Positions 22,841 through 32,515 are shown, counted from the first letter of the stretch. The stretch is 64,000 nucleotides of DNA from CATQHD01 sp965243165 (GCA_965243165.1 OZ251535.1:1922001-1986000), one strand, 5' to 3'. The notes: generated from the sequence alone by a model not told the origin. Numbers and translations are program-made.

Positions 22841-25800
22841 ATGTCGCATATTGAGGCTGATATAAGAGTTCGATACCGAGCTGATCCGTCTATTGTTGGG
22901 TGGGTTATCAAGATTGAAGGCGACAACGCCAGGGTCTTCATTGGCGGGTCGGTCAAGCTGGTGCCTCGTGTTGAGCTTGAACCGGTGCCTGTTCTGACGG
23001 AGATGAGCCCTCGCGATCTCAGGAACTACCTTACGTGGCGGAGGCTGGAGCATCCTCTTACGGATCAGCTGTATTCCTACAAGGCTTCGAGAACAGACCT
23101 TTACTACCACCAGTTTCTGCCGGTCAAGAAGATATTGGAGTCGCCGGACCACCGCATCCTGATCGCGGACGAAGTAGGTACGGGGAAAACTATAGAAGCT
23201 GGGTTGATCTGGGCAGAATTGGAATCAAGAGCGGCCAACGGTCTTCAGAACGTATGGATCATTTGTCCCAAACCGCTCGTGGGTAAGTGGCAGGACGAAA
23301 TGATGCGAAGATTCGACTTTCAACTCCAACCTTTGACACCCGATGGGTTGCGGCAAGCTTTGGTTGCGTTGAAACGAGACGGAATACTTCCTTATAGATT
23401 CGCCAAATCTATCGTCAATCTTGAGTTGATTCGATCTCGAGATAACTTAAAAAAATTGAGCGAGGCTCCAATTTCATGGGATTTCGTTATTTTCGACGAG
23501 GCTCACCACCTGCGCAATCCCTCCACTCGTTCACATGCATTGGCAGTGTTCGTGTGCGACCGAGCAAAGGCGGCCGCCTTCCTCACCGCCACCCCGTTGC
23601 AGACCAGCTTGGAAGACATAGTCAACCTGATGAGCGCATTGGGTGTTGATGTGGCCGCCGACCCGGAGTTGCTGGAAGAACAGATGCATTGGGACATGCG
23701 CCTGCACGACTGGATTCGTATCATGAAACACCAGCCGCCAGGATGGGAACAGGAAGCCGCCAAGTTGATACTTGAGCTAGAAACCAGCGGCGGACCGGAC
23801 CGCCCAGGTTGGAGTGCATTCCGACAACTCATAGCCGGATCCGATTTGGATGAACGAAGGCATCAAACCCTAGTCATTGATTTGGCCCGCCAGCTGCAAG
23901 CTCTAAACCCCTACATGACGAGGACATATCGGGCGGATGTGGACGAGAACAGACCCACCAGAGAAGCCATCACCAAACCCGTAGATTTCACTTCCGAGGA
24001 AAATGCCTTCTACAACCAGGTATATAAGATCTGTTACGAGAGGGCTGAAAGAGAAGGAAATCCGCCCGGGTTCGTAACGCAGATGCCAGAGCGTAGAACG
24101 GCCAGCTGTGTTCCTGCAGTAGCGGCTGAAATTCTGGCGTACATGTCAGAGAACGAAGACGAAGAACACCAAGCCCGGTTTAGCAAGGACGAAGCAGAGA
24201 AGTTGTCGCCGTTCGCCATCGCCGTGCTGACATCAGAAGATCAGAAACTCAAGGCCCTCTATGAGTTGCTTGAGCATGTTTTCAAGGACCTCGAGGCAGA
24301 TCGGGTGATGATATTTTCTACTTTCTGGGGTACTCTCAACTATTTGAGGAAAAAGCTTCAGGAACAAGGATACTCGCTGGATCTGATCTACGGTCCCACG
24401 CCCGCCAGAGACGAGGACTGCCGTCGCGGTGAACGGAGCAGGGAGAGGATCTCGGCTGAGTTCAGACAGGGCAAGTTCCAGATCCTGCTGGCCAGCGAAG
24501 TAGCCGGGGAAGGCCTCGACTTCGAACACTGCCACGTTGTCATCAACTACGACCTTCCCTGGAACCCAATGCGTGTTGAACAACGAATCGGACGTTGCGA
24601 CCGGCTCGGCCAAGCCTCCGACAAAGTCTACATAGGAAGCCTTGCCAGCACCGGTACCATTGAATCGAGAATCCTAGAACGGTTGATCAAGCGGCTGAAA
24701 GTATTCGAGAGAGCCCTCGGTGATATGGAAGTCATACTAGGCGAGGAGATCACCTCCTTCAGAAAGGAGGTGTTCGCCCGCGGTCTGACCCCCGAACAGC
24801 AGGAGGCTCGTCTTGATCAAATCAGCCAAGTAGTAGAAAACCAGAGGCTACAACAGGAAGCCGTCTCACAGTCGGGTGTGATCTCAACACAGGGCCGTCA
24901 GCTGATCGAATCTGACCAGCAGGAGATCAGGGAATCCGAAGCCAGATTCCTGTCCCCCGAAGACCTGTCCGAGTTCGTATACTCCTCCATTGAACGCCAT
25001 CTACCTGGGACCATGAAACGAACCAACACCCCTTGTGAGTTTAGATTGCTGAAAGGCGACGGTAACCTCAGCAACGCGTTGAAGAAATTGCAACGGGAAT
25101 ATCCTCAATCACACTACGCACGATCGGAAATCCCCCGTTTTCTGAATCGGTTAGAACAATCAAGAAATACTAGAGTCTCATTCGTAGGGCACGCTGAAAG
25201 GATGGAGTTCGCCCATGTCCGGCATCCTCTGATGTTGCTGGCACGACATCTTGAAGGGAAACCGCTCTCTGACCCGCCGTGGTGTTCCGGTTCGGTACCC
25301 CAGGGCTTGATAGACCGGACTATGATGCTAGTTTGGGCAATCGGATCTCTGGAAGGCTACACCGAGAGGGCTGAGCTTCTTTGTGCTACTGTCGACTGCA
25401 CAACAGCAGAAGCAGAACCTATTCCAGTTGCGCGTGCGCAGGACTTGATGCAAGCCCTATCGACCAGCACCGACGTAAGCCGAGAAGCGGGTATAGAGAT
25501 AGGATCACTTAGTACCAAGGCTGAAGACACCCTGTGGTCCCAGTTCAAGAACATCACCAATACCTTCACATCGCGCGATCACCTTCTGACCGAGAAGGCG
25601 AAGCGGGCTGTACGATCCCATGCCAATCACAAGCTCATGTGGCTCGAGCGGCAACTTTCAAGAGAAAACCTTGACCTCAGACTGATGAGGATGTATCAAG
25701 GCTGGAGGCGCAACCTCGAAGGTGAAACCCAGACGAAGTTGGCAGAGCTAGAAAAGAGGAGCGGTACCCGTTCATCCCTGGAGATTATCGGCATGGCCGT

Positions 25801-25876
25801 CATACACCCTGAGTCAGCCACCTCAACGCCGGACAAGATGGGCCAGCCCCGGCCCGAAATCATCCCCGGGAAGTAA
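22841..25876 (+). CDS. SNF2-family helicase/ATPase
   Basis: This 1011-aa SF2 protein has two RecA-like domains: motif I ADEVGTGKTIEAG (from residue 109), motif II DEAH (219-222), motif III FLTATPLQ, then the helicase C domain with IFSTFWGTLNYLRKKL, LLASEVAGEGLDFEHCHVVINYDLPWNP (in part) and motif VI QRIGRCDRLGQ. This is the RapA/SNF2-like translocase group; relatives of this size occur in DISARM-type and other anti-phage loci. The C-terminal ~400 residues are helical and unassigned. The start ATG follows GGAG at 7 bp and lies 11 bp after the S2-HNH stop, so the three genes form one operon. Base composition is intermediate between the AT-rich ATPase gene and the chromosome. Confidence 0.88.
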   Translation: MSHIEADIRVRYRADPSIVGWVIKIEGDNARVFIGGSVKLVPRVELEPVPVLTEMSPRDLRNYLTWRRLEHPLTDQLYSYKASRTDLYYHQFLPVKKILESPDHRILIADEVGTGKTIEAGLIWAELESRAANGLQNVWIICPKPLVGKWQDEMMRRFDFQLQPLTPDGLRQALVALKRDGILPYRFAKSIVNLELIRSRDNLKKLSEAPISWDFVIFDEAHHLRNPSTRSHALAVFVCDRAKAAAFLTATPLQTSLEDIVNLMSALGVDVAADPELLEEQMHWDMRLHDWIRIMKHQPPGWEQEAAKLILELETSGGPDRPGWSAFRQLIAGSDLDERRHQTLVIDLARQLQALNPYMTRTYRADVDENRPTREAITKPVDFTSEENAFYNQVYKICYERAEREGNPPGFVTQMPERRTASCVPAVAAEILAYMSENEDEEHQARFSKDEAEKLSPFAIAVLTSEDQKLKALYELLEHVFKDLEADRVMIFSTFWGTLNYLRKKLQEQGYSLDLIYGPTPARDEDCRRGERSRERISAEFRQGKFQILLASEVAGEGLDFEHCHVVINYDLPWNPMRVEQRIGRCDRLGQASDKVYIGSLASTGTIESRILERLIKRLKVFERALGDMEVILGEEITSFRKEVFARGLTPEQQEARLDQISQVVENQRLQQEAVSQSGVISTQGRQLIESDQQEIRESEARFLSPEDLSEFVYSSIERHLPGTMKRTNTPCEFRLLKGDGNLSNALKKLQREYPQSHYARSEIPRFLNRLEQSRNTRVSFVGHAERMEFAHVRHPLMLLARHLEGKPLSDPPWCSGSVPQGLIDRTMMLVWAIGSLEGYTERAELLCATVDCTTAEAEPIPVARAQDLMQALSTSTDVSREAGIEIGSLSTKAEDTLWSQFKNITNTFTSRDHLLTEKAKRAVRSHANHKLMWLERQLSRENLDLRLMRMYQGWRRNLEGETQTKLAELEKRSGTRSSLEIIGMAVIHPESATSTPDKMGQPRPEIIPGK

Positions 25877-26657
25877 CTCCCGGGCCAAACGGGTGGATGA
25901 ATACATGGAGGGATTAGGCGAGAGGTGATGCTTGCCGAGGGAGGGTGAAGGACCGAAGCCAGCGGTTACCACTCCCTATCAATTCCCGTACTGCCAATCG
26001 GCCCAACTGAAGGGCAATCACCGAGAAGCTCCTGCAGATCAACAATTCTATCGATCTCGCCTTCAAGATCCTTTTGCGAATAGTGAATGGGTTGAAGGGC
26101 TGGTCGTTTCCCACGCGCTGGCCATCTTTGTCTAAAGCCTTTCATTAGCTTAGGGAAATTCTTTGTATTGGTTACCTGAGAGGCCATAGAGTCAGACAGG
26201 CCTTCCAACCAGGAACAAAGGGCTTTCCTCAACACAAGTGGTCTCAAAGTAGGCCGCTCAAGCATTTGCCAAACATTGCGAATTGAACCTCCAAAGGTCT
26301 TAGCGGCATCGGCGTGATCCTGCTCAGCCAACCAAACACACATTGACCAGTAGTCATCACTCTTTCGACCGCCTTGTCGGTTTGTTTTCCTCCCTAGCTT
26401 GATATCTGGCCGCAGGCCTTTCCAATCAGCCTCTATAGTACCGTCCGAACGAGCCCCTACTATTGCCTTGTCGAACATTACGCGCCATATAAATTTGGGA
26501 TCTTCATATCGAAGGGCATCATGACCTTGAACATTGGCTTCTCTGAGAGCCCTGCCTATCGCCCAAGCTGACGTGAAGGATTTGGGAATATCCGGATGGC
26601 TCAAACTATTAACCAACCGTGTCGCTTCATCCAAAGCATTATCCAATCTTCTGTCGA

Positions 26658-26665
26658 GCTTATCG
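26658..26665. repeat. Target-site duplication, left copy
   Basis: GCTTATCG, identical to 28108-28115 on the other side of the insertion sequence. Confidence 0.92.
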
Positions 26666-28107
26666 GGCTCTTCGGAAATGAGGGGGGAGTGGCCTGTGCA
26701 GGGGCCGGGCCGGGTGGGGTAGGGAATCCACGGGATCGGGGGTGGGGTCCTCCATAATCGGACGCTTGTAAGTATCCCCGAGTGAGGAGGACCCCTGTGG
26801 AACGTAATCCTACGCGCATGCGCCGGGGTGTTGGTCGGATTAGAAGAAGTCGACGTCGCGGGGGTGGGTGAACCCTCGGCGGGGGCGTCGAGGTCGAGGT
26901 CCGCTGCCGGGCGCCCCGCCCGCGGTGCCCCGGCTGCGGCGGCGGTCTGTGGTCGAAAGGCACCCGGGTGGTGGAGTTGGTTGATCTTCCCTCGTTCGGG
27001 CGGCCCGCCCGTCTGAGCTGGCGGAAACACCGCTGGGAGTGCCCCAACCAGTCCTGCGAAGTTGGTTCGTTCACTGAACAGAACCCCGAGATAGCCCCTG
27101 AGCGGGCGTTGTTGACCACCCGGGCGGCTCGGTGGGCGACCAAGCAAGTCGGCCAGGCCGGCCGCGCTGTTGAGGAAGTGGCCAGAGAGTTGGGTTGTGA
27201 CTGGCATACCGTCAACAAGGAGGTAACCCGTTGGGGCGCTGCTTTGTTGGAAGCCGACCATGATCGGGTAGGCCGGGTGGAGGCTCTGGGCTTGGACGAG
27301 ACCCTGTTCCTGCGGCGGGGCCGCCGTCTGGGAAGGGTCTGGGCGACGTCGGTGGTAGACGTCGGAGGCGGGCAGTTGCTCGACGTTGTCCCAGGCAGAG
27401 ACGCCCGTTCAGCCGCGGGGTGGCTGCAGGAACAACCAAAAGAATGGTTGGAACAGATCCGCTGGGCGGTGCCGGGGTCTCTCCAGCCCGTATCGGGCGG
27501 CCTACAACCAGGTGCTGCCCCACGCCCGCCAGATCGCTGATCCGTTCCATGTGGTGCGGTTGGCCAACGACCGCCTCGACCAGGTGCGCCGCCGCACCCA
27601 ACAGGAAACCCTGGGGCACCGGGGGCGGAGAGGAGATCCCTTGTATCAGATCCGGCGGCTGCTCACCCTTGCTTCGGAACGGCTCGACACCGGCGGCGAA
27701 GCCTGCCTGCGGGGCCTCCTCGACGCCGGAGACCCCCACGGGGAGGTTAGGACGGCCTGGCACGCCAAGGAAACAGTCCGCGGTGTCTACGACATCGACG
27801 AACCCGACGTTGCCGACCGGTACTGCCGGCAGCTGGCTTCCGACCTCCGGCACGAGTCCTGCCCGCCGGAGGTCAACCAGCTCGGCCGGACCCTCGCCCG
27901 CTGGCGCTGCCCAGATCACCAACTGGCATTACGCTGGCTACACCAACGCAGCCGCCGAAGCTGTCAACAATCTCATCAAACGGATCAAACGCGTCGGGTT
28001 CGGGTTCCGGAACTTCGCCAACTACCGGATCCGGGCTCTCCTCTACGCCGGGAAGCCCAACTGGAAGCTGCTCCCCACCCTCACTCCCCCCTGAAATCCG
28101 AAGAGCC
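26666..28107 (+). mobile_element. ISL3-family insertion sequence (1442 bp)
   Basis: The left end reads GGCTCTTCGGAAATGAGGGG and the right end, reverse-complemented, GGCTCTTCGGATTTCAGGGG. These imperfect inverted repeats have the typical ISL3 terminus GGCTCTTCGGA. It is flanked by identical 8-bp direct repeats GCTTATCG at 26658-26665 and 28108-28115, the target size usual for ISL3. It carries one transposase, now frameshifted. It sits inside a 269-aa ORF. Confidence 0.93.
26828..28094 (+). pseudogene. ISL3-type transposase, multiple frameshifts
   Basis: The transposase is spread over three frames. The N-terminal zinc-finger-like CRAPRPRCPGCGGGLW and the helix-turn-helix region ELGCDWHTVNKEVTRWG are followed by the first catalytic Asp in ALGLDETLFLRRGRR. 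The frame then changes near 27478 to SSPYRAAYNQVLPHARQIAD and PFHVVRLANDRLDQVRRR, the DDE middle part. It changes again near 27910 to NAAAEAVNNLIKRIKRVGFG, with the last acidic residue in AEAVNN. A further frame change near 26880 separates the extreme N-terminus. At least two, probably three, indels make it non-functional unless supplied in trans. Confidence 0.85.
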
Positions 28108-28115
28108 GCTTATCG
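28108..28115. repeat. Target-site duplication, right copy
   Basis: GCTTATCG, directly after the right inverted repeat; pairs with 26658-26665. Confidence 0.92.
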
Positions 28116-28289
28116 GCAAGTGTAAAACTCTCGGGACGCCAAGCCGGGATCCCTCTTTCTAATACGTTAGAAACAAGGCCGCCATCTGCCGTCATTTCCC
28201 ATAGCTTCCCAGGCATTTCAATCATCTGGCCTTTCTTGCAACTTCAACCTGATGGCGTCTAAGTCAAAGACCGAAGCAGTGGGCATGGG

Positions 28290-28694
28290 CTATTCGAGGA
28301 GGTCGGGGAAGGCGATCAGGTCTCGGCGGACGATTATCTCGCGGCGGGGGCGTTGGGCTTCTTGGACGGCGGCGGCTGCGGCCTTCTCGGTGAGGTCTAG
28401 GCGCTTGCGCAGGCGCTTCACCTGGAGGCGGAGGGCTTCGTTCTCGGCTTCTAGGTGCATGATCCGCTTTACGCCTTTGATGTTGATGCCTTGCTCGGTT
28501 AGCTCTTGGATCAGGGAGAGGCGCTCCAGGTCGGCGTTGGAGTAGCGGCGGGTGCCGCCCGGCGTGCGGAAGGGTTCGATCAGGCCCCGGCGCTCGTAGA
28601 CGCGCAGGGTCTGGGGGTGCATGCCAGAGAGGGAAGCCGCCACCGAGATGACGTAGACCGCCTCCATCTCTCTCGAGGCTCGCCTCTTGGCCAT
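28290..28694 (-). CDS. hspR: HspR heat-shock repressor (MerR family)
   Basis: In this 134-aa protein the MerR-type winged helix is visible as VYVISVAASLSGMHPQTLRV, YERRGLIEPFRTPGGTRRYS, NADLERLSLIQELTEQGIN and IKGVKRIMHLEAE. A coiled-coil tail follows (ENEALRLQVKRLRKRLDLTEK, in part). In actinobacteria HspR binds HAIR operators and represses the dnaK operon together with DnaK as co-repressor. The gene is the last of dnaK-grpE-dnaJ-hspR, the usual actinobacterial order, 71 bp after dnaJ. The start at 28694 has GGAGGAGG upstream. Confidence 0.93.
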   Translation of the reverse strand: MAKRRASREMEAVYVISVAASLSGMHPQTLRVYERRGLIEPFRTPGGTRRYSNADLERLSLIQELTEQGINIKGVKRIMHLEAENEALRLQVKRLRKRLDLTEKAAAAAVQEAQRPRREIIVRRDLIAFPDLLE

Positions 28695-28765
28695 CGTTCT
28701 CTCCTCCTCCCGCCGGAATCCCGTCATTCTCGAACCCCGGATGCTCCGGGCCGCCCGAACTCGGC

Positions 28766-29881
28766 TCAGAAACCCTTTCTCGGGTCGTCCTGCTCGTAAC
28801 GGTCGCGGAACTCCTCCAGCATCTTCTTGGCGTCCTTGGGCAACTTGGGCGGCACGGTCACCGATACGGTAACCAACAGATCGCCGGCGCCGCCTCTTTC
28901 CCGCTGCACTCCCTTGCGGCGCACCCGGAAGGTCTTGCCCGAGGGCGTGCCGGCCGGAATCTTCAGGCTCACCGTCCCGTTGAGGGTGGGAACCGCTACT
29001 TTGGCCCCCAGCGCCGCCTCGGTGAAAGAGACCGGCAGCTTCAGCACCAGATCGTCTCCCCGCCTCTTGAAGCGGGGGTGGGCGCCCACCCGCAGCTTGA
29101 CCAGCAGGTCGCCCGGAGGCCCCCCCGCCGCCCCCGGCGAACCCCGCCCGCGCAGGCGGACGGTGCTGCCGTCCTTCACCCCCGCCGGAATCTTCACCTT
29201 GATGGTGCGCACCCGCCGCTCCTGGCCGCCGCCCCGGCAGCCGCCGCAGGGCGACTCCACCCTCCGCCCCGAACCGCCGCACTGGGGGCAGGGGTTGGTG
29301 AAAGAGAAGACACCCTGGTTGGAGGCCACCGTCCCCGTACCGCCGCAGCCGCCGCAGACATCCACCTCGGTGCCCGGCGCCGCCCCGCTGCCCCCGCACT
29401 TGCTGCATCTGACCGCTCCCTCCAAGGTAACCGGCGCGGTAACACCCTCGACGGCCTGCTCGAAGGTCAGATCGAGCCCCGCCTGAACATCGGCGCCCCG
29501 CCGAGGACCCCCCCTCCGGCCGCCGCCGAAGCCCCCCAACAGGTCGCCCAGGCCGCCTCGGAACCCCCCGATGATGTCCTCGAAGCGCACGTTGCCGCCG
29601 CCGAAGCCGCCCGCCGCGCCTCCCCCGCCGAAACCTCCTCCGAAGCCGGCCCCCATCTCCCGCACCTGGTCGTATTCCTTGCGCCGGTCGGGATCGGACA
29701 GCACCGAATACGCCTCCGAAACCTCCTTGAAGCGTTCGGCGGCGCCGGGGTCTTCGGGGTTGGCGTCGGGGTGCAGCTTCTGGGCCAGGCGGCGGTACGA
29801 CTTCTTGATCTCGGACTGGCCGGCGCCCTTGTCCACCTCCAGCAGCCGGTAGAAGTCCTTGCGGAGCCAGTCGCGGTTCAT
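28766..29881 (-). CDS. dnaJ: Chaperone DnaJ
   Basis: The 371-aa type I Hsp40 stimulates DnaK ATPase and delivers substrates. The J domain begins DFYRLLEVDKGAGQSEIKKS and contains the HPD triad in KLHPDANPED. A Gly/Phe-rich region follows, then four zinc-binding CxxCxGxG repeats (CSKCGGSG, CGGCGGTG, CPQCGGSG, CGGCRGGG), then the C-terminal substrate-binding sheets (VKIPAGVKDGSTVRLRGRG). The ATG at 29881 starts MNRDWLRKDFYRLLEV; upstream in-frame residues are implausible. It is 19 bp after grpE. Confidence 0.96.
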   Translation of the reverse strand: MNRDWLRKDFYRLLEVDKGAGQSEIKKSYRRLAQKLHPDANPEDPGAAERFKEVSEAYSVLSDPDRRKEYDQVREMGAGFGGGFGGGGAAGGFGGGNVRFEDIIGGFRGGLGDLLGGFGGGRRGGPRRGADVQAGLDLTFEQAVEGVTAPVTLEGAVRCSKCGGSGAAPGTEVDVCGGCGGTGTVASNQGVFSFTNPCPQCGGSGRRVESPCGGCRGGGQERRVRTIKVKIPAGVKDGSTVRLRGRGSPGAAGGPPGDLLVKLRVGAHPRFKRRGDDLVLKLPVSFTEAALGAKVAVPTLNGTVSLKIPAGTPSGKTFRVRRKGVQRERGGAGDLLVTVSVTVPPKLPKDAKKMLEEFRDRYEQDDPRKGF

Positions 29882-29900
29882 CCCGGGCCGTCCATCCCCC

Positions 29901-30677
29901 TCAGGCCGATCCCGCTTCCTCCGCCGCCTCCCCGGCGTCCGCAGCAACGTCCACGTCCGCTTCGGGCACCTCGGCTTCCCCGGCTGCCCTCGGCGTCTCT
30001 GCAGGGGCTTCGTCCGCCTCGGCGGGCCGGTAGCCGACCACCACCAGGGAAGCCCTGACCACCCTGTCCGCCAGGGTGTAGCCGCGCCGCAGCTCCGCCT
30101 CCACCACCATCGCCCCCTCCCCCTCGCCGATCTGGGCGGCCTCGTGGAGGGCAGGGTCGAACGCCGCCCCCACCGCCTCGATCGGCGCCAGCCCTTCGCC
30201 GGCCAGGACGGACAGGAGCAGATCCCGGGTGCCCGACAGGCCCTCCCGGATGCCCGCCTCCGCCGACCCCACCGCCTCGCTGGCCAGCGCCGCGTCCAGG
30301 CTGTCGAGTACGGGCAGCATCCGAGACGCCACCCGCTCGGACGACCGGGATATCAGATCCGCCTGGTCGCGCTGGGCGCGCCGGCGGTAGTTGTCGAACT
30401 CGGCGGCCGTCCGCTTCCACTTGTCCAGGGCCTCCGCCTCCGCCGCCCGGGCCGAGGCCAGCTCCTCGAAGAGCAGCGCGATCATCTCGATGGGATCTTC
30501 CGGCAGCTCGGCGCCGGAAGGCAGCTCGAGGCCCAGACCGGGGTCGATGATCAGATCGCCGTCCACGACGGAGTTGTATACAGGGGCGTCCGCCGCCTCT
30601 TCTGCCTCGGCCTGCCCCGCCTCCGCCGGCGGGCCGGCCGCTTCCTCTACGATCTCGAACCGAGACTGCTCAGACAT
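29901..30677 (-). CDS. grpE: Nucleotide exchange factor GrpE
   Basis: This 258-aa protein is longer than the common ~200 aa because of acidic, Ala/Glu-rich tails at both ends. The core coiled coil and beta domain are seen in DKWKRTAAEFDNYRRRAQRD, SRMLPVLDSLDAALAS, FDPALHEAA and RGYTLADRVVRASLVVV. It releases ADP from DnaK. The ATG at 30677 overlaps the dnaK stop codon (TGATG), indicating coupled translation; an in-frame TTG one codon earlier is also possible. Confidence 0.94.
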   Translation of the reverse strand: MSEQSRFEIVEEAAGPPAEAGQAEAEEAADAPVYNSVVDGDLIIDPGLGLELPSGAELPEDPIEMIALLFEELASARAAEAEALDKWKRTAAEFDNYRRRAQRDQADLISRSSERVASRMLPVLDSLDAALASEAVGSAEAGIREGLSGTRDLLLSVLAGEGLAPIEAVGAAFDPALHEAAQIGEGEGAMVVEAELRRGYTLADRVVRASLVVVGYRPAEADEAPAETPRAAGEAEVPEADVDVAADAGEAAEEAGSA

Positions 30678-32515
30678 CAACGACCGTCCTCTTCCTCGAT
30701 GACCTCGGCTTCCACGATTTCCTCGTCGTCGTCCAGCGGTTCGGCGGCCGCCGCCGGCCCCTCCCCTCCTTCCGCCGCCTGGGAGGCGTACATCTTCTGC
30801 ACCAGCGGCTGGGAAGCCTTTATCACTTCGTCGATCTTGGCCTGTATCTGCTCGGCGTCGGCGTCTTCGCCTCCCGATGCGGCCCGCAGGCCGGCCAGCG
30901 CCGTCTCGAGCGCCGCCCGCTCGTCCTCCTCGAGCGCGCCGCCGTGTTCCTCCAGCAGCTTCTCGGTCTGGTTGACCAGCTGTTCGGCCTGGTTGCGGGC
31001 GTCAGCCGAGGCACGCCGCCGGGCGTCCTCCTCGGCGTAGCGCTCGGCGTCCTCGACCATCCGGTCGATCTCGTCCGAGGAGAGGGCGGTGCCGCCGGTG
31101 ATGGTCATGGCCTGCTCCCGCCCCGTGCCGAGGTCCTTGGCGTTGACCGACACGATCCCGTTGGCGTCAATGTCGAAGCTCACCTCGATCTGGGGCATGC
31201 CCATGGGCGCGGGCGGGATCCCGGTCAGGTTGAACTTGCCCAGGCTCTTGTTGTCGCCGGACATCGGCCGCTCGCCCTGGAGGACGTGGATCTCGACCTC
31301 CGGCTGGTTGTTGGCGGCGGTGGTGAAGATCTCGGTGCGCTTGGTGGGGATGGTGGTGTTGCGCTCGATCATCTTGGTCATCACGGCCCCCTTGGTCTCG
31401 ATGCCCAGGGTGAGGGGGGTCACGTCGAGCAGCAGGATGTCCTTCACGTCTCCGGTCAACACCCCGGCCTGCAGGGCGGCGCCGGCCGCCACCACCTCGT
31501 CGGGGTTGACGCCCCGGTGGGGTTCCTTCCCGGTCATCTCCTCGACCAGCTCCTGGACGGCGGGCATGCGGGTGGAGCCGCCCACCAGCACCACGTGGTC
31601 GATGCCGGAGGTGGTGACCCCGGCGTCCGCCACCGCCCGCTCGAACGGCCCCTTGGTCCGCTCGGCCAGGTGCTCGGTCATCTTCTGGAACTCGGCGCGG
31701 GTCAGCTTCTTCTGCAGGTGCAGCGGACCGGCGTCGGTGGCGGTGATGAAGGGCAGGTTCACTTCGGTTTCGGGAACGGTGGACAGCTCGATCTTGGCCT
31801 TCTCGGCGGCTTCCTTGAGGCGCTGGACGGCCATCTTGTCGGAGGACAGATCCACGCCGTTCTCGTTCTTGAACTCGGCGACCAGCCAGTCGATGACGGC
31901 CTCGTCCCAGTCGTCCCCGCCCAGCTGGGTGTCCCCGCTGGTGGACTTCACCTCGAACACGCCCTCCCCTATCTCCAAGATGGAGACGTCGAAGGTGCCT
32001 CCCCCCAGGTCGAAGACCAGGATGGTCTGCTCGGCGCCCTCCTTGTCGAGGCCGTAGGCGAGGGCGGCGGCGGTGGGCTCGTTGACGATGCGCAGCACCT
32101 CGAGGCCGGCGATCTGGCCGGCTTCCTTGGTGGCCTGCCGCTGGGCGTCGTTGAAGTAGGCCGGGACGGTGATCACCGCCGCGGAGACCTCCGACCCCAG
32201 GTAGGCCTCGGCGTCCCGCTTCAGCTTCATCAGGATGCGGGCCGACACCTCCTGGGAGGTGTAGTCCTTGCCTTCGGCGCCGGCGGACCAGCCGGTGCCC
32301 ATGTGCCGCTTGACCGACCGGATGGTGTTGTCCGGGTTGGTGATGGCCTGCCGCTTGGCCACCTCCCCCACCATCACCTCCCCTTCCTTGAAGGCCACCA
32401 CCGAGGGGGTGGTGCGGGCCCCCTCGGCGTTGGCGACCACCACGGGGTCGCCGCCCTCCAGCACCGCGATCACGCTGTTGGTGGTGCCCAGATCGATTCC
32501 GACCGCTTTGGCCAT
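30677..32515 (-). CDS. dnaK: Chaperone DnaK (Hsp70)
   Basis: The complete 612-aa Hsp70 has an N-terminal nucleotide-binding domain (AVGIDLGTTNSVIAVLEGG, LVFDLGGGTFDVSILEIGEG, VVLVGGSTRMPAVQELV), the linker DILLLDVTPLTLGIETKGA, and the substrate-binding domain and lid. The acidic C-terminal tail (EPLDDDEEIVEAEVIEEEDG) ends in EEDGR instead of the EEVD of eukaryotes. It is the first gene of the hsp70 operon, and hspR at the end suggests HspR/HAIR control. Confidence 0.97.
   Translation of the reverse strand: MAKAVGIDLGTTNSVIAVLEGGDPVVVANAEGARTTPSVVAFKEGEVMVGEVAKRQAITNPDNTIRSVKRHMGTGWSAGAEGKDYTSQEVSARILMKLKRDAEAYLGSEVSAAVITVPAYFNDAQRQATKEAGQIAGLEVLRIVNEPTAAALAYGLDKEGAEQTILVFDLGGGTFDVSILEIGEGVFEVKSTSGDTQLGGDDWDEAVIDWLVAEFKNENGVDLSSDKMAVQRLKEAAEKAKIELSTVPETEVNLPFITATDAGPLHLQKKLTRAEFQKMTEHLAERTKGPFERAVADAGVTTSGIDHVVLVGGSTRMPAVQELVEEMTGKEPHRGVNPDEVVAAGAALQAGVLTGDVKDILLLDVTPLTLGIETKGAVMTKMIERNTTIPTKRTEIFTTAANNQPEVEIHVLQGERPMSGDNKSLGKFNLTGIPPAPMGMPQIEVSFDIDANGIVSVNAKDLGTGREQAMTITGGTALSSDEIDRMVEDAERYAEEDARRRASADARNQAEQLVNQTEKLLEEHGGALEEDERAALETALAGLRAASGGEDADAEQIQAKIDEVIKASQPLVQKMYASQAAEGGEGPAAAAEPLDDDEEIVEAEVIEEEDGR

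Larger units (their letters stand above)
25966..28225 (-). pseudogene. Hypothetical protein gene interrupted by an ISL3-type element
   Basis: Removing 26666-28107 plus one copy of the 8-bp duplication restores an in-frame 269-aa ORF. Its N-terminal part (28225 to 28108, starting MIEMPGKLWEMTADGG) joins as FTLADK to LDRRLDNALDEATRLVNSL and continues to 25966. The restored protein is soluble-looking and alpha-helical, with DDYWSMCVWLAEQDHADA and QMLERPTLRPLVLRKALCSWL. I recognise no family. It is convergent with the SNF2 helicase and has similar intermediate base composition, so it may have belonged to the same defence island. The insertion removes the first 39 residues from the rest, and the remaining fragment has no obvious start. 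Confidence 0.8.

Noticed and set aside
17552..25876. Assignment of the island to DISARM, BREX or Zorya
   Set aside because: SNF2 helicase and adenine methyltransferase alone are not sufficient; no DUF1998 DrmB, PLD-type DrmC, PglZ, BrxL or ZorA/B protein is present.
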